From the NCBI GenBank assembly GCA_015062085.1, contig SUVI01000058.1:1-21185 (forward strand): a stretch of 21,185 nucleotides of DNA. Direction: 5' to 3'. Of the stretch, positions 7,403 through 15,103 are shown piece after piece. A program made the position numbers and the translations under genes. The notes under the pieces are model-generated. The model searched no databases. It saw nothing but the letters and a program-made list of their open reading frames with translations, and was not told where the DNA came from. Source of the DNA: Planctomycetaceae bacterium. Its GTDB lineage: Bacteria > Planctomycetota > Planctomycetia > Pirellulales > Thermoguttaceae. The first letter of the stretch is position 1. The number at the start of each line of letters is the position of its first letter.

Positions 7403-8350
7403 TCATCCCTGAGCAGGAGTTTCCGCCGGAGCCGGAGTTTCCGCCGGAGCAGGGGTTTCCGCCGGAGCAGGGGTTTCCGCCGGAGCAGGGGTTTCCGCCG
7501 GAGCCGGAGTTTCCGCCGGAGCCGGAGTTGCAGTCGGAGCAGGGGTTTCCGCCGGAGCAGGGGTTTCCGCCGGAGCCGGAGTTTCCGCCGGAGCCGGAGT
7601 TGCAGCCGGAGCAGGGGTTTCCGCCGGAGCCGGAGTTGCAGCCGGAGCAGGGGTTTCCGCCGGAGCCGGAGTTTCCGCCGGAGCAGGGGTTTCCGCCGGA
7701 GCCGGAGTTTCCGCCGGAGCAGGGGTTTCCGCCGGAGCAGGGGTTTCCACCGGAGCCGGAGTTTCCACCGGAGCCGGAGTTTCCACCGGAGCCGGAGTTT
7801 CCGCCGGAGCCGGAGTTTCCGCCGGAGCAGGGGTTTCCACCGGAGCCGGAGTTTCCACCGGAGCCGGAGTTTCCGCCGGAGCCGGGGTTTCCGCCTGAGC
7901 CGGAGTTTCCGCCGGAGTAACCGAATCAACATTCAACTCAGTAGGCAGCTCAGGGGCCTGTTCGGCAACCGTGCCTTCGGGTGTTTCGGGAAGATCCACT
8001 GGCATCGTTTCCGGAGCAGCCGGAGCAGATAGATCAGCCGGGGCAGCCGGAGTTTCCTGAGTAACCGGGGCCGCAGCTTCCGTTTTCCATGTTGCATCAT
8101 TGGCGACCGATTTTTTACTGAGGTGCGAGAACCAGAAACAGGAGAAACCACAGGTCAAAATCCAGATGAAAGCAACGACGATAGTCACTTTCGTGAACGT
8201 GTCGCCGGCTTTTGCGCCAAAAGCACTGGATCCGCCAACTCCACCAAGAGCACCAGCTAATCCGCCGCCTCGTCCTTTCTGGAGAAGGATCAGCAGAAGG
8301 AGGAACAGACTGAGCACCAGCATCGCCACAGCAAGCAAAAATTGAATCAT
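7403..8350 (-). CDS. secG: SecG translocase subunit with long AETPAP repeat tail
   Basis: SecG is the small membrane subunit of the SecYEG protein-export channel. Residues 3-23 form the first transmembrane helix, followed by the family signature [14 protein letters not shown] and [10 protein letters not shown], then a second helix at about 52-74. That is the whole normal SecG (about 75-110 residues). Here the protein runs to 315 residues: an Ala/Pro/Glu-rich linker (80-145), then about 28 tandem hexapeptides of consensus AETPAP (variants V, T or A at the first or second position) to the stop. By the known N-out/C-out topology of SecG the tail should be periplasmic. ATG 8350 has AGGT 6 nt upstream. 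It lies between tpiA and yicC, each boundary marked by hairpins. Confidence 0.95.
   Translation of the reverse strand: MIQFLLAVAMLVLSLFLLLLILLQKGRGGGLAGALGGVGGSSAFGAKAGDTFTKVTIVVAFIWILTCGFSCFWFSHLSKKSVANDATWKTEAAAPVTQETPAAPADLSAPAAPETMPVDLPETPEGTVAEQAPELPTELNVDSVTPAETPAQAETPAPAETPAPVETPAPVETPAPAETPAPAETPAPVETPAPVETPAPVETPAPAETPAPAETPAPAETPAPAETPAPAETPAPAATPAPAETPAPAATPAPAETPAPAETPAPAETPAPTATPAPAETPAPAETPAPAETPAPAETPAPAETPAPAETPAQG
7406..7919. repeat. 18-bp tandem repeat array in secG (about 28 units)
   Basis: About 28 in-phase 18-bp units code for xETPAx hexapeptides on the minus strand. Variation is nearly all at the first codon (GCG, GTG or a single ACT) and in synonymous positions (ACT/ACC, CCG/CCT). 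Because the unit has no stop in any frame, long false open frames appear on both strands. The units are nearly identical to the array at 1-162 and in the same orientation. Confidence 0.97.
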
Positions 8351-8399
8351 ATTCGTACCTGTATTCTGACTAAAATTAAAAATTCAAAATCAACGATTT

Positions 8400-8431
8400 C
8401 ATTTCACGAGACGTAAAAGTCTCGTGAAATG
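8400..8431 (-). terminator. Hairpin between tpiA and secG (second of two)
   Basis: A perfect 13-bp inverted repeat, CATTTCACGAGAC (8400-8412) and GTCTCGTGAAATG (8419-8431), with a 6-nt loop. On the minus strand it is followed by AAATCGTTGATTTTG, an imperfect U-rich tail. It lies about 50 nt before the secG start and is probably a terminator or RNA-processing hairpin. Confidence 0.55.
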
Positions 8432-8483
8432 AACGTGCCAGAGCCAACTTCCCTGAACCGGAACTCCGGCAAAATCTCGCGTA

Positions 8484-8504
8484 ACTAAAACGGGCTCCCG
8501 TTTT
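8484..8504 (-). terminator. Terminator of tpiA
   Basis: Directly at the tpiA stop, the minus strand reads AAAACGG, a 4-nt loop, then CCGTTTT followed by AGTT. The stem overlaps the stop codon. It is short but has the usual form. Confidence 0.5.
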
Positions 8505-9258
8505 ATTTCGCAGCTTCAATGATTCCCATGAAATCGTCCACTTTGAGAGCCGCGCCGCCGATCAGACCGCCGTCAATGTCAGCCTGAGCGAGGAGGTCTT
8601 TTGCATTTCCGGGCTTCATGCTTCCGCCGTACTGGATACGAACAGCGTCAGCAACTTCTTTATTGAAGCGGAACGCGATCAGACGACGAATGCCGGCATG
8701 CACTTCTTCAGCCATTTCCGGGGTCGCAGTTTTTCCAGTACCGATAGCCCAAACGGGTTCGTAGGCAATGACGACTTTTTTCATATCTTCCGCAGAGACG
8801 CCGGCCAGCGAGCCGAGGAACTGTTCCGCGTTGATGTCGAAAGTCTGATCCGCTTCACGTTGTTCGAGCATTTCACCGATGCAGAGGATCGGGGTCAGGC
8901 CGGCTTTCAGAACGGCAAGGAGTTTTTTGTTGGTCAGCTCGTTGCTTTCGCCGATAATGTGACGGCGTTCGCTGTGGCCGAGGATGACATACTGGCATCC
9001 AACGTCTTTGAGCATCGCGACGCTGATCTCGCCCGTGAAAGCACCTTTTTCTTCGAAGTAGCAATCCTGAGCGCCAACGCCGATATTGGTGCCTTTGAGG
9101 ACCTGTGCGACCGCGTCAAGATAGACGAACGGCGGGCAGACAGCGATGTCGGCGTAATCGACATCTTTTGCAGCCTCTTTTAGGCCTTCCACCAAAGCGA
9201 CGGCTCCGGCACGATCCATGTTCATTTTCCAGTTACCAGCGATGAACGGACGACGCAT
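8503..9258 (-). CDS. tpiA: Triosephosphate isomerase
   Basis: Interconverts dihydroxyacetone phosphate and glyceraldehyde 3-phosphate in glycolysis. The 251-residue protein has the whole active site: N9 and K11 in AGNWKMN, H95 in ILGHSERR, the catalytic glutamate in AYEPVWAIGTGKTA, and the phosphate-binding loops YGGSMKPGNA and GLIGGAAL. Length is normal. ATG 9258 has AGGAG 7 nt upstream. It follows the NtrC-type regulator across 236 bp and precedes secG; the tpiA-secG pair occurs in many bacteria. Confidence 0.98.
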   Translation of the reverse strand: MRRPFIAGNWKMNMDRAGAVALVEGLKEAAKDVDYADIAVCPPFVYLDAVAQVLKGTNIGVGAQDCYFEEKGAFTGEISVAMLKDVGCQYVILGHSERRHIIGESNELTNKKLLAVLKAGLTPILCIGEMLEQREADQTFDINAEQFLGSLAGVSAEDMKKVVIAYEPVWAIGTGKTATPEMAEEVHAGIRRLIAFRFNKEVADAVRIQYGGSMKPGNAKDLLAQADIDGGLIGGAALKVDDFMGIIEAAK

Positions 9259-9494
9259 TTCAAATCTCCTTTTCGAGAATTTCGAATTTCAAAAAAAAAT
9301 TGCGCTGCCGCCTCCGAACAGGCCCAGAATACGATCAGGCCGGAGGCTGACATAAAAATAACTGTCTGTATTTTACCATTCTATCCGATTCTGAGTAGGG
9401 GGACCGGGCGTTTTTTTTCCAACTTTCTCCATCTTTCTTTAAAATTTTTCAAAAAAATCCCCCGAAACAGGAATCCTCAATTTAACGAATTCGC
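9259..9494. other. Leader of tpiA, non-coding
   Basis: On the minus strand GCCTCCG (9347-9341) can pair with CGGAGGC (9316-9310) around a 24-nt loop that holds a second GGCC pair. Ten nucleotides further comes a run of nine T (9299-9291), ending about 32 nt before the tpiA start. The spacing from stem to T-run is too long for a standard terminator. No clear promoter pair was found, although AT-rich -10-like hexamers (TAGAAT, TAAAAT) occur near 9370-9385. Confidence 0.35.
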
Positions 9495-11069
9495 CTATTT
9501 TCCCGAAAGTAACTTTCCATCTTTCAGTTTTCGGTAAAGCGTTCGCTCGCTGATACCAAGCAGATTCGCTGCTTCTTCGCGGTTTCCGTTGGTATGTTCG
9601 AGTGTTACGCGAAGAAATTCAAGTTCCAGCTCCTCCATTGTTTTGCCGACAAACGAAGTCAGCCCGCTTCCCGACACCGTCTCACTGAAAGAGCCGGACG
9701 ATGGCAAACAGATCACGGAACCACTTCGGGATGCCGGTTCTCCGGTTCCTGTGTTTTTTTCACCAAAGAGAGGCGTTTCTCCTGCGGATCTGTTTCCATC
9801 CTGCTTTCGCTGAGCCGGCGATTCCTGAAATTTCCTTAACTCTTCCATGGCCACAGCTTCCGCAAGACGCCGTTCTTCTGCAGGAACGATCTCGTCCAGT
9901 TCCTCCGGAAGATCGTCCACGTTCAGCAGCCCGTCATAATCCATTACGACCATACTCTCTACCATATTTCGAAGCTGTCGCACATTTCCTGGATATTCAT
10001 ACTGCAAAAGATATTTTCGTGCCGCAGATGTGATCCCGCGGATTGGTTTTTGGTGCTTTTCGGAGAAAAATTTCACAAAATAGTCCACCAGGACCGGAAT
10101 GTCGCCCGAACGTTCCACGAGCGACGGAAGACGGATCGTGACGACTTTCAGACGATGATAGAGGTCACTGCGGAACGTTCCTGCCTCGATCGCACTCGTC
10201 AGATCACGGTTCGTTGCCGAAAGAAGGCGTACATTCACCCGGATCGGCTCATTGGATCCAACACGCGTGATCTCGCTCTCCTCCAAAACCCGCAGCAGCT
10301 TGATCTGGGTCGCCATTGGCATATCGCCGACCTCATCCAGAAAAAGCGTGCCGCCGTTTGCGTACTCGATCTTCCCCATACGATCCGAGATCGCCCCGGT
10401 AAAAGCGCCTTTTACGTGCCCAAAAAGCTCACTTTCCAGCAAATTGTCGCTCAATGCCGCACAATTCAACCCAACGAACGGTTTGTTTTTTCGCGGACTG
10501 TTCTGATGGATCGCCTGCGCAATGAGCTCCTTCCCCGTTCCAGTTGCGCCCTGGATCAACACCGTTGAGTTCGTCGGAGAAACACGACGCAGTTTCTCGA
10601 CGATGGAACACATTTCCGGGCTGTTTCCGACCAGTTTCTCAAACCCGAATTTCTCATCCAGACGAGACTGAAGTTCCAGATTCGTACGTTTCAGCGAAGC
10701 GCTCTCCGCTCCCTTTTCAGCCACCGCACGCAGCTGTTTGAGATCCAGAGGCTTCAACAGATAATTAAACGCTCCCTGCTGCATCGCACTGACTGCCGAG
10801 GGCACGCTTCCATGCCCTGTCATGATGATGACCGCACAGTTGGGGAGAGTTTCACATGCATGATTCAGTACCCCAAATCCATCGACACGGTCCATAATCA
10901 GATCCGTAAAGATCACATCATAGTACCCATTCGTGATCTTTTCGATCGCTTCCTCGCCGGAAGTTGCGATCTCAGTTACGTACCCGACCTTTGAAAGTCC
11001 ATACGCCACGATCTCTGCGTGTTCCCGTTCATTATCCACTACCAAAACCGTAATCGAAGACGGCGTCAT
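9495..11069 (-). CDS. NtrC-family sigma-54-dependent response regulator
   Basis: A three-domain transcription activator of 524 residues. The receiver (1-120) has the phosphoacceptor D56 in VIFTDLIMD, T84 and K106. The AAA+ domain shows Walker A GATGTGKE (174-181), the sigma-54-contact loop GAFTGA (221-226), Walker B TLFLDEVGD (241-249) and the YPGNVRQLRN motif. The C-terminal Fis-type helix-turn-helix reads NREEAANLLGISERTLYRKL. The linker between AAA+ and the DNA-binding domain is unusually long (about 90 residues, rich in Ser/Gly/Glu), making the protein longer than the 469 residues of E. coli NtrC. ATG 11069 has GGAG 9 nt upstream. It is 98 bp behind a cognate-looking kinase. Its targets cannot be told from this window. 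Confidence 0.95.
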   Translation of the reverse strand: MTPSSITVLVVDNEREHAEIVAYGLSKVGYVTEIATSGEEAIEKITNGYYDVIFTDLIMDRVDGFGVLNHACETLPNCAVIIMTGHGSVPSAVSAMQQGAFNYLLKPLDLKQLRAVAEKGAESASLKRTNLELQSRLDEKFGFEKLVGNSPEMCSIVEKLRRVSPTNSTVLIQGATGTGKELIAQAIHQNSPRKNKPFVGLNCAALSDNLLESELFGHVKGAFTGAISDRMGKIEYANGGTLFLDEVGDMPMATQIKLLRVLEESEITRVGSNEPIRVNVRLLSATNRDLTSAIEAGTFRSDLYHRLKVVTIRLPSLVERSGDIPVLVDYFVKFFSEKHQKPIRGITSAARKYLLQYEYPGNVRQLRNMVESMVVMDYDGLLNVDDLPEELDEIVPAEERRLAEAVAMEELRKFQESPAQRKQDGNRSAGETPLFGEKNTGTGEPASRSGSVICLPSSGSFSETVSGSGLTSFVGKTMEELELEFLRVTLEHTNGNREEAANLLGISERTLYRKLKDGKLLSGK

Positions 11070-11153
11070 CTTTCCGTTCTCCCTTCCCTGTCTCAGATCC
11101 CTCCAGCCGCCGAAAAAGCGTCGGCGTTCCCATTACTAAAATGCCCGTCTTAA

Positions 11154-11192
11154 ATCATGACTCTGGATCATGACTCTGGATCATGACTCTGG
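11154..11192. repeat. 13-bp tandem triplication at the 3' end of the kinase gene
   Basis: ATCATGACTCTGG occurs three times in a row (11154-11166, 11167-11179, 11180-11192) without a mismatch. The unit is not a multiple of three. On the minus strand the kinase frame reads through the first copy and stops at TGA within the second, so copy number sets the last residues (QSHDPES). Confidence 0.97.
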
Positions 11193-12004
11193 ATCTCCAT
11201 CCGCACTCCCGACTTTACCTCTGCCTGCTCTTCCTCTTCCAACTCACGACGAAGCCGCTCCATAACATCTTCCTTTCCAGAACCTATCATGGCTGGCGCA
11301 GGAAACTTCATCGTAAATTTCGTTCCGCGGCGAAGCTCACTCTGCACTTCCAAAATCGCTCCATGTGCCTCGATGATTTTCCTCACCGTCGGCAACCCCA
11401 GTCCAAATCCATTGCTTTTCGTCGTATAGAACGCATCATAGAGCTTTTCCAGCGTCTTGGCGTCCATCCCGCACCCATTGTCAATGAGATCCAGCGCCAC
11501 GCCGTCAGGAGTCAGGTGTGTCCGGACCAATAGCTGACCGCCATCCTTCATCGCAGCCTCCGCATTGTTGATCAGATTCCAAAGAACACACCCAAACGCA
11601 TTTTTGTCAAGCTGGATCGGCGGCAGTTCTGGCTCCAAAAACATCAGGATCTCAATATTCTTCTGCTTCGCCTTCTCCTGATAAAAATCCAGGATCGAAC
11701 GCACTTCAGTATTCAGGTCACTTGGCGATGTTTTGATCGCCGGAGCCTTGGCGAACATCAAAAATTGATTCAAAATACTCTCAAGACGCCGACACTGCGT
11801 AACGACCGTACGCGCCATGTTCAGCGTTCTGCGTTCCCGTTCCGTTTCCGGCTGCTCCAGATCCTCAGTCAGCACCTCCATCGTCAATCGGATCGTCGAA
11901 AGAGGACTCTTGATTTCATGCGCTAACGCTCCTGCAAGCCGCGCAATTTCCGTGTACTCGTCGATTAGACGCTGACGGGATTTTCCACTCGCATTTTCCT
12001 GCAT
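11168..12004 (-). CDS. Soluble sensor-less histidine kinase
   Basis: A 278-residue kinase of the NtrB-like type. The HisKA dimerisation domain has the phosphorylated H29 in GALAHEIKSPLSTIRL. The HATPase_c domain shows the N box NLINNAEAAM, G1 DNGCGMD and G2 FGLGLPTVRKII. There is no transmembrane segment and no PAS or other sensor domain: fewer than 25 residues precede the HisKA helix. A charged coiled-coil-like tail follows the ATPase domain. The partner is very probably the NtrC-type regulator directly downstream. ATG 12004 has GGAG 7 nt upstream; an earlier TTG at 12034 falls inside the pnp terminator and is rejected. Confidence 0.93.
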   Translation of the reverse strand: MQENASGKSRQRLIDEYTEIARLAGALAHEIKSPLSTIRLTMEVLTEDLEQPETERERRTLNMARTVVTQCRRLESILNQFLMFAKAPAIKTSPSDLNTEVRSILDFYQEKAKQKNIEILMFLEPELPPIQLDKNAFGCVLWNLINNAEAAMKDGGQLLVRTHLTPDGVALDLIDNGCGMDAKTLEKLYDAFYTTKSNGFGLGLPTVRKIIEAHGAILEVQSELRRGTKFTMKFPAPAMIGSGKEDVMERLRRELEEEEQAEVKSGVRMEIQSHDPES

Positions 12005-12017
12005 CAGAAAACTCCAT

Positions 12018-12048
12018 AAAGAAAACGCCTGCAAGGACTTCGCAGGCG
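12018..12048 (-). terminator. Terminator of pnp
   Basis: On the minus strand CGCCTGC (12048-12042) and GCAGGCG (12032-12026) form a 7-bp GC-rich stem with a 9-nt loop, followed by TTTTCTTT. It lies about 28 nt after the pnp stop; the T-rich tail reaches almost to the GGAG of the kinase gene. Confidence 0.8.
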
Positions 12049-12075
12049 CTTCTCAAGATTCCTTGCGAAGAGAAA

Positions 12076-14196
12076 CTACTCTTCGATCTCACCACGTTCG
12101 ATCATGACGGCTTTACGACTTAGCTTCACACGATCCTGCTCGTCAATGTCGATCACCTTCACGTCCATGACGTCGCCAATGGCACAAACATCCGAAACTT
12201 TCTGAACGTAACCGCTCGACAGCTCGCTGATGTGGCACAATCCGTCTCGTCCAGGGAGGATCTCAATAAACGCACCGAAATCCTTGATGCTCGTCACGCG
12301 GCCGCGATAAACACGCCCGATCTCGACCGTTGCGGTCAGTGCATCGACCTGATTCATAGCAGCCTGCGCACTCTCCAGATTCAAACTGGAGATGAGCACC
12401 GTGCCGTCATCATCAATGTCGATCGTCGCACCGGTAGATTCCTGGATCGCACGGATCGTTTTACCGCCGGGACCGATCAAAAGCCCAATTTTGTCCGGGT
12501 TGATCTTCGTGCGGAGCAGACGCGGAGCCCATTCAGAGATCTCCGTACGCGGACGCGGAATGGAACGAAGCATCGTGCGAAGGATCTGAATACGGGCTTC
12601 ACGGCTTTGGGCCATCGTGGCGCGGATCATCTCATTCGTGATCCCGTCGATCTTCAGGTCGAGCTGAATGCCCGTGATGCCGTTCTGCGTACCGGCAATT
12701 TTGAAGTCCATGTCGCCATAATGGTCTTCATCGCCGATAATATCCGTCAGGAGTGTCCATTTCTCATTGCTCTCCTTAACCAGACCGACCGAAATACCCG
12801 CGACAGGATTCGTGATCGGAACGCCTGCGTCCATCAGACCAAGCGTGGCACCGCAGACCGATGCCATGGAGCTGGAGCCGTTCGATTCCAAAATATCAGA
12901 GATGATACGGATCGTGTACGGGAAATCTGCAGAGAGCGGGATCACGGGCTTCACACTGCGTTCCGCAAGTGCGCCATGCCCCAGTTCACGACGGCCTGGA
13001 CTGCGGATCGGACGGCATTCACCGACGGAATAGGACGGGAAATTATAGTCCAGCATAAATTTTTTGCTGTACTCCTCGAAAAGCCCATCAACACGCTGTT
13101 CGTCGCGCGAAGTACCGAGCGTTACAGTAATGAGCGCCTGCGTCTCGCCGCGCTGAAAGACTGCAGAACCGTGAACTCGCGGAAGAACGCCCGCCTTGCA
13201 GAGAAGCGGACGGATCTCTTTCAGACCGCGCCCATCCGGACGGCAGCCGCTAAGGATCTGATCACGAACGACCTTTTTCTCAAGCTGTTCTAGGACCTGC
13301 TCCAAACGATTCGGAAGAATCGCGCCTTCTGCGTCCGGATCCGGGATCATTTCGGCAGCGATCTTCGCCTTCAGTGCACTCACCGCCTCCGCACGCTCCA
13401 GTTTTCCGACCGTGTGCTTCGCTTCATAGTAGGCGTCATAATATTTTGTCTTCACAATCTCGAAAAGTCCGTCGTCTTCCGGAATCGTATACTCACGCTT
13501 GACCGGAGCGACTTTTTCGATGAACTCACGCTGAAGAGCCAAGATCTCGCGAATGCAGTCATGTGCAGCTTCGATCGCCTCAGCCATCGGGCCTTCCGGC
13601 ATCTCATCCGCAAACCCTTCGATCATCAGGATCGACTCCTCATTCCCGGAGACCACGAGATCAAGATCGCTTTCACAAAGTTCATCCTGGGACGGGAACG
13701 GGATCAGACGGCCATCAACACAGGCGAGGCGGACAGAAGCGATCGGACCAAGGAAAGGAAGGGGGGAGATCGAAAGCGCGGCACTCGCACCGTTCATCGC
13801 AAGCATGTCGCCGTCATGCTGTCGGTCGCTAGCAAGGACTGTCGCACAAACCTGAACTTCATCGCGGAACCAAGACGGGAAAAGAGGACGGATCGGACGG
13901 TCGATCAAACGAGCGGTCAACGTTTCCTTAAGATTTGGACGACCTTCACGCTTCACAAAACCACCGGGAAATTTACCCGCAGCAGCAACTCGTTCACGGT
14001 AGTCACACGTTAGCGGAAAAAAATCCTGCCCGGAAACAGATGAGCCAGATGTACAGGCAACCAGAACGATCGTATCCCCATATCCAACCAGACAGCTGCC
14101 TGCTGCCTGTTTTGCCAATTCCCCAGTTTCAAACCAGAGCAACTCTTTGCCAATCTTCTTCTCAACACGTATTTTTTTTGATTCTGCTTCCAACAT
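12076..14196 (-). CDS. pnp: Polyribonucleotide nucleotidyltransferase (PNPase)
   Basis: A phosphorolytic 3'-5' exoribonuclease, usually part of the RNA degradosome. The 706-residue product has both RNase PH domains: the first with GKFPGGFVKREGRP and LIDRPIRPLFP, the second with RPDGRG, FNYPSYS-like DYNFPSYSVGE and the catalytic IIGDEDHYGDMDFKIAGT. It ends with a KH domain (IGLLIGPGGKTIRAIQ) and an S1 domain (GRVTSIKDFGAFIEI). Length is normal. ATG 14196 has only a weak purine-rich ribosome-binding site. It lies downstream of rpsO, the classic rpsO-pnp linkage. Confidence 0.98.
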   Translation of the reverse strand: MLEAESKKIRVEKKIGKELLWFETGELAKQAAGSCLVGYGDTIVLVACTSGSSVSGQDFFPLTCDYRERVAAAGKFPGGFVKREGRPNLKETLTARLIDRPIRPLFPSWFRDEVQVCATVLASDRQHDGDMLAMNGASAALSISPLPFLGPIASVRLACVDGRLIPFPSQDELCESDLDLVVSGNEESILMIEGFADEMPEGPMAEAIEAAHDCIREILALQREFIEKVAPVKREYTIPEDDGLFEIVKTKYYDAYYEAKHTVGKLERAEAVSALKAKIAAEMIPDPDAEGAILPNRLEQVLEQLEKKVVRDQILSGCRPDGRGLKEIRPLLCKAGVLPRVHGSAVFQRGETQALITVTLGTSRDEQRVDGLFEEYSKKFMLDYNFPSYSVGECRPIRSPGRRELGHGALAERSVKPVIPLSADFPYTIRIISDILESNGSSSMASVCGATLGLMDAGVPITNPVAGISVGLVKESNEKWTLLTDIIGDEDHYGDMDFKIAGTQNGITGIQLDLKIDGITNEMIRATMAQSREARIQILRTMLRSIPRPRTEISEWAPRLLRTKINPDKIGLLIGPGGKTIRAIQESTGATIDIDDDGTVLISSLNLESAQAAMNQVDALTATVEIGRVYRGRVTSIKDFGAFIEILPGRDGLCHISELSSGYVQKVSDVCAIGDVMDVKVIDIDEQDRVKLSRKAVMIERGEIEE

Positions 14197-14261
14197 TTTC
14201 TTCTATCTTTCTTTCATCTATTAACACAACACAGGTGCGCCGCAATTTACCGCCCAAAAAC

Positions 14262-14295
14262 AAGAAACAGAAAACAGGACACGGGCCAGTGGCCC
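14262..14295 (-). terminator. Hairpin between rpsO and pnp
   Basis: On the minus strand GGGCC (14295-14291), ACT, GGCCC (14287-14283) form a tight hairpin followed by GTGTCCTGTTTTC, a poor but U-rich tail. It could be a leaky terminator or an RNA-processing stem like that in the E. coli rpsO-pnp gap. The remaining part of the 203-bp gap shows nothing else. Confidence 0.4.
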
Positions 14296-14399
14296 TTTTC
14301 CGGCTCCCACCCCGAATCCTGACTCTGTCTATACCTGCACCAGCTGTCCCATCCTGAATCAAACGGGAACAAACAAAATACAGCGCACCAACCAGTAAA

Positions 14400-14669
14400 T
14401 TACTTACGGATATTCAGTTTCTGGATCACATCCAGATAACGCTGAGCGTCGACACTCTTAAGGTAGTCCAAAAGACCACGACGCTGACTGACGAGGCGGA
14501 GAAGACCGCGACGGCAGGAGTAGTCCTTCTTGTGCGAATTCATGTGCTCCGTCAGGGAGTTGATACGTCCCGTCAGAAGCGCGATCTGCACTTCGGAGCT
14601 GCCAGTGTCATTGGCACTGCGTTTGAAGTTCTGGATTGTTTCCTGTTTGGTTTCTTTCGTGATAGACAT
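14400..14669 (-). CDS. rpsO: 30S ribosomal protein S15
   Basis: An 89-residue primary 16S rRNA-binding protein. It has the S15 signatures TGSSEVQIALLTGRINSLTEHMNSHKKDYSCRRGLL (here split as TGSSEVQIALLTGRI and HKKDYSCRRGLL) and VSQRRGLLDYLK. The length is exactly that of most bacterial S15 proteins. The start ATG 14669 has AAGGA about 13 nt upstream, farther than usual. A leader hairpin upstream may serve autoregulation. Confidence 0.97.
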   Translation of the reverse strand: MSITKETKQETIQNFKRSANDTGSSEVQIALLTGRINSLTEHMNSHKKDYSCRRGLLRLVSQRRGLLDYLKSVDAQRYLDVIQKLNIRK

Positions 14670-14692
14670 TTGTTTTTGCTGTTCCTTTTTTC

Positions 14693-14718
14693 CACGTTAA
14701 AGGCGTCATGCCCACGTG
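14693..14718 (-). promoter_or_regulatory. Leader hairpin of rpsO
   Basis: On the minus strand CACGT (14718-14714) pairs with ACGTG (14697-14693), and GGC/GCC form an inner stem. It lies in the roughly 100-nt leader just before the AAGGA of rpsO. S15 often represses its own mRNA through such leader structures in other bacteria; here the assignment is only by position. Confidence 0.35.
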
Positions 14719-14773
14719 AAACAAATAAATTACTACATTCTTACGTTGAACCAAATACAAAAAATGTAAGCGT

Positions 14774-14783
14774 ATTATAGCAA
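14774..14783 (-). promoter_or_regulatory. Extended -10 promoter of rpsO
   Basis: The minus strand reads TGCTATAAT: a perfect TATAAT (14779-14774) with the extended TG one base before it (14782-14781). No good -35 is found 17 nt upstream (CTTCCC), which is common for extended -10 promoters. Transcription would start near 14767. Confidence 0.6.
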
Positions 14784-14796
14784 ACTCTCGCTTTTT

Positions 14797-15003
14797 GGGA
14801 AGGGGGGGGCGGGGTATCTTTTGTAAATTATTCCAATTTTTCGCAATTTTCTCTCAATTTCTTTCAAATTTAGGTTCAGGATATGTTTTAGATGTTGCCC
14901 ATTTTAAATATATCCTCCATTTTGTCGCTGGCTTCTTTCTGTCTCGCATTTTTTCTTTTAAATTTGATCTAAAATTCTTTAAAATCCACCCCCCACCCCC
15001 TTT
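14797..15003. other. AT-rich gap bounded by G-tracts
   Basis: The divergent region between rpsO and the lipoprotein gene has no gene that I can support. It is AT-rich except at its ends: a G-tract cluster on the plus strand (14797-14814, three tracts including eight consecutive G) and one on the minus strand (14987-15000, CCACCCCCCACCCCC region read as G-runs). Confidence 0.5.
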
Positions 15004-15023
15004 TAAGATATGCACTTTTCATC

Positions 15024-15029
15024 TATAAT
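15024..15029 (+). promoter_or_regulatory. Candidate -10 box of the lipoprotein gene
   Basis: A perfect TATAAT lies 75 nt before the ATG at 15104. The -35 region (TTTTAA at 15001-15006) matches poorly. The position fits a promoter for the plus-strand lipoprotein gene. Confidence 0.4.
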
Positions 15030-15103
15030 CAGTTACTTAGGCAAACGCATATACTGCGCGCCGCTAAAGTTCCTTTCCCTGTTTTTAAAATATGAGGTTT
15101 TCC

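Noticed and set aside
7406..7919. CRISPR array
   Set aside because: The 18-bp units are directly tandem with no spacers and encode a protein repeat.
7283..8032. Long plus-strand frames (and a second minus-strand frame) over the secG repeat
   Set aside because: The 18-bp unit has no stop in any frame, so all frames stay open; only the SecG frame has a real N-terminal domain.
14162..14362. 66-codon minus-strand frame between rpsO and pnp
   Set aside because: It overlaps the pnp start, has no ribosome-binding site, and reads through a hairpin.
14795..15028. 77-codon plus-strand frame in the rpsO upstream region
   Set aside because: Low-complexity Phe/Leu composition from AT-rich DNA, and no ribosome-binding site.
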